Below are positions 8,178 to 15,340 of a stretch of DNA of 47,318 nucleotides, one piece after another; the first letter of the stretch is position 1, and every line of letters begins with the position of its first letter. The DNA is from CAYZNE01 sp964461035. GTDB lineage: Archaea > Nanobdellota > Nanobdellia > Woesearchaeales > CAYZNE01. Location of the stretch: positions 1 through 47,318 of the forward strand of contig CAYWRI010000009.1 in assembly GCA_964461035.1 (NCBI GenBank), read 5' to 3'. Both the position numbers and the translations under genes were made by a program. The notes under the pieces are model-generated. The model saw nothing but the letters and a program-made list of their open reading frames with translations, made no database searches and was not told the DNA's origin.

Positions 8178-8927
8178 ATGCCAAATAAAAAAATTGAGGA
8201 ATTAAAAACTGCATTAAAGAAAAAGCATACAATAGTTTTTATGGCTAAATGCACTGTTAAATACAGTGGTAGAGCAGAAGCATTTCTTGAATCTGGAGAA
8301 AGAGTAATAATGATAAAACCAGATAATACTTTAATAATACATCAACCATTTGGAAATGCACCTGTAAACTATATGAAACCAGGTGCAATGCATAAACTAA
8401 TAGAAAATAAAAAAGACAATACATTATTATTAAGTTCTACAAATAATTCTTTAAATGAATATATAGAAATTAACATAACTAAATTAATATCTCTAAACAG
8501 TGCAATTCTTAATGATTCCACAAAAATAAGAATTTTTGGAACAGAAAAAGATATGTCGGATTTCATATATGATAATCCTAAAGTCATATCTAAAGATTTT
8601 AGACCTGTTTCTAGAGAAGAACAAACAAAATATGGGTTTATAGATGTATTTGGTTATGATAAAAACAAGTCTCTTGTAGTTATAGAATGTAAAAGATATA
8701 CTGCAGGACCTACTGCACCTCAACAATTAAGAAGATATATTGAAAGATTGGCAAAGAGTAAGGGCATTAAAGCTAAAAATATTAAAGGAATAATTGCAGC
8801 CCCAAAAATAACTAAAAATGCATTAGCAATGACAAAGGAATTAAATTATGAATTCAAATCTATTGAACCACCCGCATACATGGAAAAAAAGAAAGATAAA
8901 CAAAATAGATTAAAAAAATATTTCTAA
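8178..8927 (+). CDS. nucS: Mismatch endonuclease NucS (EndoMS)
   Basis: The 249-residue protein matches NucS: an N-terminal DNA-binding/dimer domain (VKYSGRAEAFLESGERVIMIKPDNTLIIHQP) and a RecB-like nuclease domain with catalytic residues visible as D156 (GFIDVF), E170 and K172 (VIECKR), Q182/Q183 and Y187 (QQLRRY). It cuts both strands at mismatches such as G-T, replacing MutS/MutL repair in many archaea and actinobacteria. The C-terminus QNRLKKYF (242-249) is a PCNA-interacting box, and PCNA is encoded 7 kb away. A TATA about 20 bp before the ATG predicts a leaderless transcript. Confidence 0.95.
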   Translation: MPNKKIEELKTALKKKHTIVFMAKCTVKYSGRAEAFLESGERVIMIKPDNTLIIHQPFGNAPVNYMKPGAMHKLIENKKDNTLLLSSTNNSLNEYIEINITKLISLNSAILNDSTKIRIFGTEKDMSDFIYDNPKVISKDFRPVSREEQTKYGFIDVFGYDKNKSLVVIECKRYTAGPTAPQQLRRYIERLAKSKGIKAKNIKGIIAAPKITKNALAMTKELNYEFKSIEPPAYMEKKKDKQNRLKKYF

Positions 8928-8935
8928 GATATACT

Positions 8936-9700
8936 TTAATCCTGAATTATTCCCAATAATTCATATGCTAATTTATCACATAATCTTCTAAAATCTTCAG
9001 GGTCTTTAGCATCCACATTTATTAAATTATACGAATCATCAGCAAAATACATTGCAGATACTTCTGAACTTTTAAATCTCATAATAACTTGATTATTTGT
9101 AGCCATTAACTGATTAATTCTTAATGGTTGATTGGAATTAGATTCAGTTTTCATATATTCATCTACATCAAGAGCAGAATCAAATATTGCTCCATGAACA
9201 GGAACTTTGATAAAGCCGTATTTATATAATCTTGATATTTGAGTTCCTGCAACAACTGCCACGGAAGGTGTTTCTTCGTCAACAGCAATAAATAATGTGT
9301 CAGAAGAATTCAAAGTTAGTATTCTTTTTTGAATAAGTGAATCTATAGTCATATCTTCTACATCAGCAGGATAATGATTAAATGGAATATTATAAATTTG
9401 ACCACTCATTTGAACTTTAGTTAACCAATTTCCTGATTCATCTTGATAAAATTTAAATTGATTGTATTCTAAAATATTTGCATCTGTATTAAAATGAACG
9501 AAAGATAAAATAACAATAATGGCTAAAGCAGCTACTAAACCATAAATAAAATACTTAAATGTGTTATCATCATTATCAGTTTTATCTGTTTTATTTTTTG
9601 CACTAATATTTTTTTTTTCTGATTTTGTATTATTTGAAACATTATCTATATCTTTCACAATTTCATCATCTTCACGAATAATTTCTTTTTTTATTATCAT
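8936..9700 (-). CDS. Membrane-anchored hypothetical protein, paralogue of its upstream neighbour
   Basis: The 254-residue protein has a charged, disordered N-terminal part (1-48, rich in Asp/Lys/Asn), one membrane segment at about 49-68 (YFIYGLVAALAIIVILSFV), and an outer domain of about 185 residues with no known motif. The segment after the membrane helix (ILEYNQFKFYQDESGNWLT) resembles the matching part of the neighbour (TIKYNGIKFEVDTENQGYL), so the two look like ancient duplicates. AGAGGT lies about 10 nt before the ATG. The two genes lie 39 bp apart and are probably co-transcribed. The function is unknown. Confidence 0.72.
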   Translation of the reverse strand: MIIKKEIIREDDEIVKDIDNVSNNTKSEKKNISAKNKTDKTDNDDNTFKYFIYGLVAALAIIVILSFVHFNTDANILEYNQFKFYQDESGNWLTKVQMSGQIYNIPFNHYPADVEDMTIDSLIQKRILTLNSSDTLFIAVDEETPSVAVVAGTQISRLYKYGFIKVPVHGAIFDSALDVDEYMKTESNSNQPLRINQLMATNNQVIMRFKSSEVSAMYFADDSYNLINVDAKDPEDFRRLCDKLAYELLGIIQD

Positions 9701-9739
9701 ACTATTTACCTCTTACGAAATTAAAATTAATTTATTTTA

Positions 9740-10333
9740 TTATTCCATTACGCCATAATAACAATACAATAATCTATCTCGTAAAATTATAAAACTATTA
9801 TCTTTTGCTGAAGCAACAAAACAATTAGCTGATTGTTCTTTAAATGAAACAATTGTGTTATTTTTATTATAATTCAAAAATAAAATAGGATTTTCGGGAG
9901 TTGCCATAGAACAATTCCCAACAGGATATAGTGGATAAACATCAGATGTTTCAGTAATTGCAAAACTTATTTGGTCTTTTATTGCTTTTTGAATATTTAA
10001 TCTAATAAAATCTATGAAATTAAGATTTTCAGAAGTTGGATCAAACAAAATAGTTATTGTGTTTGAATTTTTTAATGAATTACAAATATTAGATGAAAAT
10101 TCAACATTTTCAAGTGATTCAGGTAATGCACTGAAGAATATTTTACCTTGTTCAAGATGAGCAAGATATCCTTGATTTTCAGTATCTACTTCGAATTTAA
10201 TACCATTATACTTAATAGTTTCATTACCTTGATTTAACATTATACCAAACATGGAAAGAACCATTATTGAAACTAATATAACTGCCATAATGATTTGATT
10301 TCTTTTTTGAATTTTAAGTTCTGATTTTCTCAT
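9740..10333 (-). CDS. Membrane-anchored hypothetical protein, first gene of the pair
   Basis: I start it at the ATG at 10331-10333 (MRKSELKIQ), 7-8 nt after GAGGTG; a frame open from 10354 lacks a site. The 197-residue product has a basic N-terminus, one membrane segment at about 13-33 (IIMAVILVSIMVLSMFGIML) and an outer domain. The outer domain begins IKYNGIKFEVD, has three Cys (NICNSL, GNCSMA, NCFVA) and ends LLYCYYGVME. It resembles the downstream gene after the membrane helix. Cys residues outside the membrane may form disulfides. There is no catalytic motif and the role is unknown. Confidence 0.72.
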   Translation of the reverse strand: MRKSELKIQKRNQIIMAVILVSIMVLSMFGIMLNQGNETIKYNGIKFEVDTENQGYLAHLEQGKIFFSALPESLENVEFSSNICNSLKNSNTITILFDPTSENLNFIDFIRLNIQKAIKDQISFAITETSDVYPLYPVGNCSMATPENPILFLNYNKNNTIVSFKEQSANCFVASAKDNSFIILRDRLLYCYYGVME

Positions 10334-10469
10334 TAAATACACCTCAAAACTCAAAGATAACTCTTTCTCTTTTTATAATTTGCTATAAATTCAAGAACAT
10401 TACTCATATCTACCACACATAACAATTAATTTTATAAATATCATATAGATTCTAGTATTTATTCTTACT

Positions 10470-10542
10470 AGCCCCGTAGTGTAGAGGCCAATCATCCAAG
10501 CCTTTGGAGCTTGGGACCGCAGTTCGAATCTGCGCGGGGCTA
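10470..10542 (+). tRNA. tRNA-Gln (TTG)
   Basis: A 73-nt cloverleaf: acceptor AGCCCCG / CGGGGCT with A discriminator, anticodon stem CAAGC/GCTTG around loop CTTTGGA (anticodon TTG), and T arm CGCAG-TTCGAAT-CTGCG. The A1-U72 pair is normal for archaeal tRNA-Gln. A TATA (TTTATAAATA, about 10431-10440) lies upstream. No intron is present. The sequence immediately downstream holds fragments of mobile or accessory genes. Confidence 0.95.
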
Positions 10543-10549
10543 TTAACTC

Positions 10550-10598
10550 GCGAGCGAATTTAAAGGGTTTAACCTCATTTTTGCTCGCTTTTTATTTT
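10550..10598 (+). terminator. Terminator after tRNA-Gln
   Basis: GCGAGC (10550-10555) pairs with GCTCGC (10583-10588), followed directly by TTTTTATTTTT. It lies 8 bp after the tRNA and is well placed to end its transcript. The T-run alone would suffice in archaea. Confidence 0.6.
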
Positions 10599-10599
10599 T

Positions 10600-10833
10600 C
10601 CAGATATTATCTTTTAATTACAAAATCCTCTAGTGTCTTAACTTTCTGTGTGCATTTTTTCTACTTTCCTTTTATTTTACTTATTTTCACCTATAGATAT
10701 TACTTATTCTTCATATGACTATGTCTGAGAATGTAATTTATCATTTTCTTTCAATTTTTCAAGTTCATTTAAAATGAAGTGTGCTTTTTTGCATTTAAGC
10801 ATTTTGTGTCCAAATCAATTACTAAAGAAACTA
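10600..10833. other. Intergenic stretch without a supported gene
   Basis: I see no ORF with a plausible start and no clear fold. The forward strand is very T-rich. It lies between the tRNA-Gln terminator and the gene fragments that follow, and may be eroded coding sequence. Confidence 0.4.
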
Positions 10834-11061
10834 TTATTTATGTGTGTTTGCATTTATTGTCTGTACTTTTAAATAGAATTCTTTGCCTTTTTCAGTTATT
10901 CCTATGTTAATCTTCCTGTTTTCTTGAAGAATAATAATTATGTTATTCGTGTTGAGTTCTCTAATACTAAGAATAGGATTATTACTTTGCCTTTTTGTAA
11001 GAATTTTATTGATTTGTGGCTTAGTTTGCATCAATTGAAGGATAATCATCCTTCTGTTCAA
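10834..11061 (-). pseudogene. Winged-helix regulator fragment
   Basis: The last 30 residues of this reverse-strand frame (about 10834-10925) read like the end of a winged-helix regulator: RKINIGITEKGKEFYLKVQ, the wing-to-helix signature common in archaeal HTH proteins. The upstream part of the same frame is antisense to the integrase-like fragment and does not look like protein. The start MNRRMI has no ribosome site. I read it as the tail of a broken or truncated regulator in the accessory patch beside tRNA-Gln. A short functional gene cannot be excluded. Confidence 0.4.
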
Positions 11062-11118
11062 TTATTTCCTGTTAGTTATACCCCTTTGCGTAGTATAATT
11101 CATTCTAGTATTACTTAT
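10924..11118 (+). pseudogene. Tyrosine recombinase (integrase) fragment
   Basis: A stretch of about 60 residues (KNNNYVIRVEFSNTKNRI, TLPFCKNFIDLWLSLH, QLKDNHPSVQLFPVSYTPLR) resembles the middle of archaeal XerC-like tyrosine recombinases, where a strand pair is followed by a helix ending WLxxHPxKDNPxxPLFP and then SYxxLRKII. Neither the N-terminal domain nor the catalytic His-x-x-Arg...Tyr end is present, and frames are closed on both sides, so it is a remnant. It lies 380 bp past tRNA-Gln, a usual target for such enzymes. Codon use here is T-rich at third positions, unlike the A-rich neighbours. Confidence 0.45.
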
Positions 11119-11444
11119 CTCTTATTGCCAGATCCCGTACCGGTTCCACTGTTTCTACCTTTTCGATCTCCAACTGGATTGTTGCATCCTCGACCTTTAT
11201 TAGCTCCAGTTCCTTTTCCACTACCATCATGTTTTGGACGGCCATTTGCTAAAGAGAGTGAATAATCGGGTATTGCAGCTAAACTTAACATTGAAAGTTG
11301 TGTTATTTGTTGATCCTCACCAGGTATTTTCATTCTAACATAGCTATTACTTACTGATCCTTGCTCAGACAAATCTTCAGTTTGTACAGAACTAATTCTT
11401 ACAGCATAATTAATTTTTAATCCTATTCCATATCCTATTCCCAT
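11115..11444 (-). CDS. Hypothetical protein with Gly/Lys-rich tail
   Basis: The 109-residue protein starts MGIGYGIGLKINYAVR and has a beta-like body (about 5-55, VSNSYVRMKIPGEDQQ) and a low-complexity tail rich in Gly, Lys, Arg and Asn (GRPKHDGSGKGTGANKGRG onward). AAGGTGA lies 7-8 nt before the ATG, which supports translation. The tail resembles the Gly-rich tails of DUF5320 proteins such as the neighbour at 11668, but the body is not that family. It is in the same orientation as the DUF134/DUF5320 remnants. The function is unknown. Confidence 0.5.
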   Translation of the reverse strand: MGIGYGIGLKINYAVRISSVQTEDLSEQGSVSNSYVRMKIPGEDQQITQLSMLSLAAIPDYSLSLANGRPKHDGSGKGTGANKGRGCNNPVGDRKGRNSGTGTGSGNKR

Positions 11445-11513
11445 TTTTGTTTCACCTTAAGTTCATTTTTTATGTTTTTTTTAATTAAAATCCTAAAAGT
11501 AGTAATATCCATC

Positions 11514-11639
11514 CTACTTTAGCCCAAATACGAAATTAAATAATTTAATTTTTAATGCATCTTCTATTAAAAAGCCTGTTACAGGTAATAATCCTTTTGT
11601 AGATTTTTTCATTGCTATGATAAACTTTTTAGTATTCAT
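11514..11639 (-). CDS. Possible small protein, 41 aa
   Basis: An ATG at 11637-11639 opens 41 codons ending at TAG. The product is basic and amphipathic (MNTKKFIIAMKKSTKG, LLPVTGFLIEDALK) with an aromatic end. It fills the 220 bp between two same-strand genes, so it could be part of an operon. There is no clear ribosome site and no family is recognised. It could be chance. Confidence 0.3.
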   Translation of the reverse strand: MNTKKFIIAMKKSTKGLLPVTGFLIEDALKIKLFNFVFGLK

Positions 11640-11667
11640 TTTTAATCTAAAAAAAAGTGAGTAAAAA

Positions 11668-11877
11668 TTACTCATTAAATCTTCTTCCTCTTCCTTGTCC
11701 TCTTCCTTGTCCTCTTCCTTGTCCTCTTCCAGTTCCGTCTTGCGGTCCTCTTCCTCTTCCTTGTCTTGGAATTGATTCGTTTAGGTAACCTACTTTTTCA
11801 TTTCCTGAACAAAGTCCTAATCCTCTTCCTGTTCTTGGTCCTTTTCCTTCAGGACCTGTTTTGTCTCCTTTTGGCAT
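11668..11877 (-). CDS. DUF5320-type Gly/Arg-rich small protein
   Basis: I start it at the ATG at 11875-11877 (MPKGDKTGPEG), because GGAGGTGA lies 8 nt before it; the frame stays open upstream only because it continues the broken DUF134 gene. The first 30 residues (MPKGDKTGPEGKGPRTGRG then LGLCSG) are the DUF5320 signature; the rest is a GRGQ repeat tail ending RRFNE. DUF5320 genes commonly sit beside DUF134 regulators and NifX/NifB-like iron-molybdenum cofactor proteins. Here the DUF134 partner is just upstream and damaged, and no NifX is seen. The role is unknown, perhaps metal-related by association. Confidence 0.72.
   Translation of the reverse strand: MPKGDKTGPEGKGPRTGRGLGLCSGNEKVGYLNESIPRQGRGRGPQDGTGRGQGRGQGRGQGRGRRFNE
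11687..11730. repeat. 12-bp tandem repeat inside the DUF5320 gene
   Basis: CCTCTTCCTTGT is repeated 3.7 times in perfect register on the forward strand, encoding the repeated Gly-Arg-Gly-Gln of the protein tail. The length is a multiple of three, so copy-number change would keep the frame. Confidence 0.85.
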
Positions 11878-12156
11878 GTGATATTCACCTCCATGAATTT
11901 TTATTGCTTTTTTATTCACAAGAGTATCTGTTATTTTTTATCTTGCCCTTGCATGGATTCTTTAAAATGTTAATTGGTGCACACCCATTTTTTCTGCAAC
12001 TTTTATTTGACTTAATTTTCTCATATTTGAGAATCGCAGTGTTTCCAGCTTGTCTATTGTAAGCTCTACCTCTCGTAATTCTCTTAGAGGCACTGCGCGT
12101 GGTTTAAAGTAGGTTATTTCTGATTCGAAACCTACTTTTTTTGTTCTTAGACGCAC
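11878..12156 (-). pseudogene. DUF134 HTH protein, interrupted by two in-frame TAA codons
   Basis: From a GTG at 12156 the frame reads VRLRTKKVGFESEITYF, then KPRAVPLRELREVELTIDKL and LSQIKVAEKMGVHQLTF, a clear DUF134 protein with its helix-turn-helix. It then meets TAA (about 11962-11964), continues RIHARAR, meets a second TAA, and continues KITDTLVNKKAIKIHGGEY right up to the ATG of the DUF5320 gene. Intact DUF134 proteins run through exactly this region (TF.RI...AR.K..DALVNGKAIKI.GG). Both stops differ from Gln or Lys codons by one base. Genes elsewhere in the window use TAA as a true stop, so this is probably decay, leaving either a 65-residue HTH fragment or nothing. Confidence 0.7.
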
Positions 12157-12166
12157 CAGCACACAT

Positions 12167-12196
12167 AGTAATGCATAGTAATGCATAGTAATGCAT
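12167..12196. repeat. Three 10-bp direct repeats at the DUF134 promoter
   Basis: AGTAATGCAT occurs three times head to tail, directly downstream (reverse strand) of a TATA element (CTTTATAAAT, about 12201-12210). The expected transcription start falls inside the repeats. One repeat per helical turn puts each copy on the same DNA face, as for a cooperatively bound operator. Confidence 0.7.
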
Positions 12197-12437
12197 AATT
12201 ATTTATAAAGTTTATGTAATACTATAAAAGAAAAAAACTCATTTAACACAAGTTTAATTATAAAAATTGTGATTTTATTAACACAAAAATTTGATTGATT
12301 TTTTCAACTTTTCTTATATACAATCTTTGTTTACTTTTTATGTTAGTTTTAGTGTGGTTTCTTACATTAAATCAAAAGATTTATTAAGTAGTTAGTAAAT
12401 ACTTATATTAACATTTATTGACGGAGGTTAACTGAAA

Positions 12438-12524
12438 ATGAATAAAAATAATGTAATTCCAGTTTTCCTCAACGACGATATACCCTCGGGGAGGGGCCAT
12501 TATTTTTCTAAGAGTACTAATTAA
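12438..12524 (+). CDS. Possible 28-aa small protein
   Basis: GGAGGT lies 9 nt before an ATG that opens 28 codons: MNKNNVIPVFLNDDIPSG then RGHYFSKSTN, ending TAA. A TATA-like ACTTATATTA (about 12401-12410) lies at a fitting distance upstream. The site is much better than chance ORFs here show. No family is recognised. The G-rich centre (CCTCGGGGAGGGG) is unusual for this AT-rich sequence. Confidence 0.4.
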   Translation: MNKNNVIPVFLNDDIPSGRGHYFSKSTN

Positions 12525-12530
12525 ATAAAC

Positions 12531-13559
12531 CTAAACTCTCACTAACAACTCACTAGACTTCTTTAGAGAATATTTATTTTTTTGATTGAACTTTTTAAGA
12601 TTATCATAAAATTTATTTCTTTGTGTCATTGAAGTGGAAAATTCTAATAGTCGTTTAGATTGCGATGGTTTAAATGATTCTAATAATTCCAGACCTTTAT
12701 TACAATATTCTTGAGCAATTTGTTTACCATATTCTATTGTTCCAGTAATAACTGAAGCTTTTCTAATAAAATTTTCATCTTTTTTAGATATACCTGTTTT
12801 ACTAAATAATTCTAATAATTTCTTTTTCTCATCAGATTTTAATTGTTCAAAAAGATAAATAATTGGTAAAGTATATTTTCCTGCTTTAAAATCTTCTAAA
12901 TCTTTGCCAAAATCCCAAGTATCATTTGCAATAATATACCCCATTCCTATAAATTTTCCAATTTTACCAATTAAATTAATATTTGCTGTTGAAGTTTTTG
13001 CAAGGATTGCCCCAATTCTCAAAGGTGTTTCCCAAAAATTATATCCTTCAACTTTTTTAAAATATAAATCCATATTTGGTTCTTTCAATTTATTATCTAT
13101 GAATGCAGCTTTAGCATTTTTTATATCTAAATTAGTTAATTCTTGCAAAACTTTGTTAACTTGCTCAGCTTCATAAGAATTAAGCAATTCATATATCATT
13201 GTATAAGATAAGGAAGATATAATCCCTTGTAATAAAACTAAATTACTTTCTTGCCGTTTATCAAAGAAATCATCCAAACAATAGTAACCTGTATCTTTCA
13301 TTTCTACTGAGGCACAAGCAGGAATAATCTGTTCCCAATTACTGCCTCCAAATAATTCATATCCCCACCTAACTTGTGCAGGTCTTAATTGTGCTTTACC
13401 AAATCTATATCTTGAAATCAGTATTTTTTCTAGATTGAAGCTAAAACCATTTTCAGATATTATTTTTTTAACCCACGGATCCACTTTTAATGCTGTTTTT
13501 TCTAAATAATTAAAATATTTATTCTTAATTTCAAATCTTTTTTTACTTGCTTTGCTCAT
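12531..13559 (-). CDS. Polyprenyl (isoprenyl) diphosphate synthase family
   Basis: This 342-residue all-alpha protein has the two metal-binding motifs of trans-prenyl synthases: DDFFD (96-100) and NDTWD (212-216), the second with Asn in place of the first Asp. KYTLPIIYLFEQ follows, as in the usual GKxTLP segment. The enzymes add isopentenyl units to allylic diphosphates for membrane lipids or carriers. The sequence between motifs is divergent and the Asn change may alter chain length or activity. It is divergent from a TrmB regulator at 13656 with an inverted repeat between them. The start is close to a TATA-like element (TATTTAGA, about 13575-13584). Confidence 0.8.
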   Translation of the reverse strand: MSKASKKRFEIKNKYFNYLEKTALKVDPWVKKIISENGFSFNLEKILISRYRFGKAQLRPAQVRWGYELFGGSNWEQIIPACASVEMKDTGYYCLDDFFDKRQESNLVLLQGIISSLSYTMIYELLNSYEAEQVNKVLQELTNLDIKNAKAAFIDNKLKEPNMDLYFKKVEGYNFWETPLRIGAILAKTSTANINLIGKIGKFIGMGYIIANDTWDFGKDLEDFKAGKYTLPIIYLFEQLKSDEKKKLLELFSKTGISKKDENFIRKASVITGTIEYGKQIAQEYCNKGLELLESFKPSQSKRLLEFSTSMTQRNKFYDNLKKFNQKNKYSLKKSSELLVRV

Positions 13560-13595
13560 AAGTATTGTAATTCAATCTAAATACAAAAATCTATG

Positions 13596-13615
13596 TAGTC
13601 ATAAAATAATGACTA
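13596..13615. promoter_or_regulatory. Inverted repeat between prenyl synthase and TrmB genes
   Basis: TAGTCAT (13596-13602) and ATGACTA (13609-13615) form a perfect 7-bp inverted repeat with a 6-bp spacer. It sits between a leftward TATA (about 13575-13584) and a rightward TATA (ACATTTATATAA, about 13622-13633). It is the natural operator for the TrmB product and would affect both genes. Confidence 0.5.
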
Positions 13616-13655
13616 AAAAGAAACATTTATATAATTTTGATGATTACCTTTTTCT

Positions 13656-14408
13656 ATGGCCGAGATTATTTTAAACCTATTAAGAGAATATGGTTTAGAT
13701 GAGAAAGAAAGTAAAATATATGAATATTTAGTCAGTAAAGGGAAACTAACAGCATATAAAATTTCTAAAGATACAAAGATTTTAAGATCAAATAGTTATA
13801 ATGTGTTAGCAAGATTGATTGAGAAAGGATTTGTTGCAGAATCAATAAAAGAAGATAAAAAATTGTACTATACAAATGATTTAAATGCAGTTATTGGTAA
13901 AATAAAAAATAAAGAAGCAATTTTAGAAGCATTGATTCCTCAAGTTGAAATATTAAAAGTTGAGAAAGAAACAGAAGTAAATCATTTGAACACAAAAAAT
14001 TCATTTGCTCAATTCAATAATAAATTGTTTAATCTAGCAAATCAAGGAAAATTAAGTTTTTGTTATATGATGAGTAATAGTCCTGCATTAACCACAAAAA
14101 GTTCGAAAATTTTCATTAAAAGACTGTTAAAAGAACTAAATAAAAATAATTCTTTGAGCAAAATAGATGCAAAAGCAATATGGGATATTAAGTTTAAAAA
14201 TGATAATTTTATCAATCAATTTGTGAAACTTGGAAAAAATAGATTTTTAGAAAAATTGCCAAATCAAGCAACAATGTTTGTATATGACGGATGCGTAGTA
14301 TTTTTATATTTGGATAATAATGATAACTTTATAGAAATTAAAAATGACAAAATTGCTAAAGAAATAAAATGTTATTTTGAATATTTGTGGCAAATTGCCA
14401 AAAAATAA
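13656..14408 (+). CDS. TrmB-family transcriptional regulator
   Basis: The 250-residue protein begins with a TrmB-type winged helix (LLREYGLDEKESKIYEYLV, then ILRSNSYNVLARLIEKGFV, then the wing KLYYTNDL) and continues into a divergent C-terminal domain that ends IKCYFEYLWQIAKK, as in other members. TrmB proteins couple gene control to a small ligand. The transcript is probably leaderless (TATA at about 13622-13633). It faces the prenyl synthase across an inverted repeat, so isoprenoid synthesis may be what it controls; that link is inference. Confidence 0.85.
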   Translation: MAEIILNLLREYGLDEKESKIYEYLVSKGKLTAYKISKDTKILRSNSYNVLARLIEKGFVAESIKEDKKLYYTNDLNAVIGKIKNKEAILEALIPQVEILKVEKETEVNHLNTKNSFAQFNNKLFNLANQGKLSFCYMMSNSPALTTKSSKIFIKRLLKELNKNNSLSKIDAKAIWDIKFKNDNFINQFVKLGKNRFLEKLPNQATMFVYDGCVVFLYLDNNDNFIEIKNDKIAKEIKCYFEYLWQIAKK

Positions 14409-14551
14409 CTTTTTATATGTGTGCTAATTCTCTAAATGTAATCAATTGTTGACTTACACTTCAAGAAACAATAGGAATTATAGACTAAAAAAACTTATTA
14501 GAATCCTTTCTAGCAAAGATTTATATATTTTCCAAATTTCTCAAAATTAAA

Positions 14552-15124
14552 ATGGATCCCCTCTTAGAAGAATTAGTTGTAATTACAAGGTTCGTAAATG
14601 ATATGAGAAAGGAAGAAATTCTAAAGTATTTCATTAAATGTTTAGATTCTGACATTCCATCTGATAAGATTCTTTTAACAAAAATAAAAAGTGCATATAA
14701 TTTATATCCTTCAATTCCTAAAGACAAACAAGAAAGATTTGAAGAAATAATTAAGTATGTATTAGACGAAATGATTAAAAAAGGATATAGAGCAGATTAT
14801 AGAACACCTCAAGAGGAAAAGTTAAAAGGCAGCACAGAGGATATGAAAACTACTGAAGATATATATAAACCAATTGGAATTACTAACGGAACGTTAACTA
14901 TTAAAGAAGCTCGAAGAGCACGAGAACTAGCAAAAGTTCAAACAAGTTTTGGACTTTATTTTAATCTAGCAGCCACACCCCACGTCAGGAGTTCATTAGA
15001 ATCATTAGATAAAGATGGAAATACCATTAGAGATCCTCGATTAGTAGATGAAAACTTCAATCCTATTCCAACAACTTATTCTGATGATTTTCCAGGAAGA
15101 AGAGAACAAAAAATAAAAAAGTAA
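14552..15124 (+). CDS. Hypothetical protein, 190 aa
   Basis: This soluble protein has a helical N-terminal part (1-80, LLEELVVITRFVNDMRKEEI and FEEIIKYVLDEMIKKGYR), a Lys/Glu/Thr-rich linker, a short helix of basic residues (KEARRARELAKVQ, about 119-131), and a C-terminal region low in secondary structure. No motif or family is recognised. A TATA (TTTATATATTTT, about 14519-14530) lies about 25 bp before the ATG, so it is probably leaderless. It is followed by two tiny reverse-strand ORFs. Confidence 0.65.
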   Translation: MDPLLEELVVITRFVNDMRKEEILKYFIKCLDSDIPSDKILLTKIKSAYNLYPSIPKDKQERFEEIIKYVLDEMIKKGYRADYRTPQEEKLKGSTEDMKTTEDIYKPIGITNGTLTIKEARRARELAKVQTSFGLYFNLAATPHVRSSLESLDKDGNTIRDPRLVDENFNPIPTTYSDDFPGRREQKIKK

Positions 15125-15139
15125 AAATTTTAAAGAAAG

Positions 15140-15271
15140 TTAATTCTGCCTAAGAATGAATTCTTCTATGTTTTCTATTGTTTTTATTTCTTTTCGTGAT
15201 AAATCATTCTCAGTCATTCTTTCAACTTCAAATTCAGTAAATAAATTTCCCCATTTATCCTCAAACAACAT
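15140..15271 (-). CDS. Small acidic protein, 43 aa
   Basis: An ATG at 15269-15271, 5-6 nt after GAGAGGTG, opens 43 codons: MLFEDKWGNLFTEFEVER then a helical Glu/Lys/Ile-rich end (KEIKTIENIEEFILRQN). It lies about 70 bp downstream of a second SD-led small ORF on the same strand, suggesting a pair. The composition is that of a soluble helical protein. No family is recognised. Confidence 0.5.
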   Translation of the reverse strand: MLFEDKWGNLFTEFEVERMTENDLSRKEIKTIENIEEFILRQN

Positions 15272-15340
15272 ATTTACACCTCTCACCATAATTTAAAAAA
15301 AGTCACATTTCACTTGTAACCGAAATTCAATTAAAATTAA

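Noticed and set aside
11119..11265. Forward frame continuing the integrase fragment
   Set aside because: It becomes Pro/Leu-rich (PDPVPVPLFLPF) because it is antisense to the Gly-rich protein at 11115-11444, so I end the integrase-like part at about 11118.
11687..11730. CRISPR-like repeat array
   Set aside because: The repeats are 12 bp, directly adjacent with no spacers, and in frame within a coding sequence.
11878..12156. TAA read as Gln (recoding) in the DUF134 gene
   Set aside because: Nearly all genes in the window end at TAA in the expected place and carry no internal TAA, so general reassignment is excluded.
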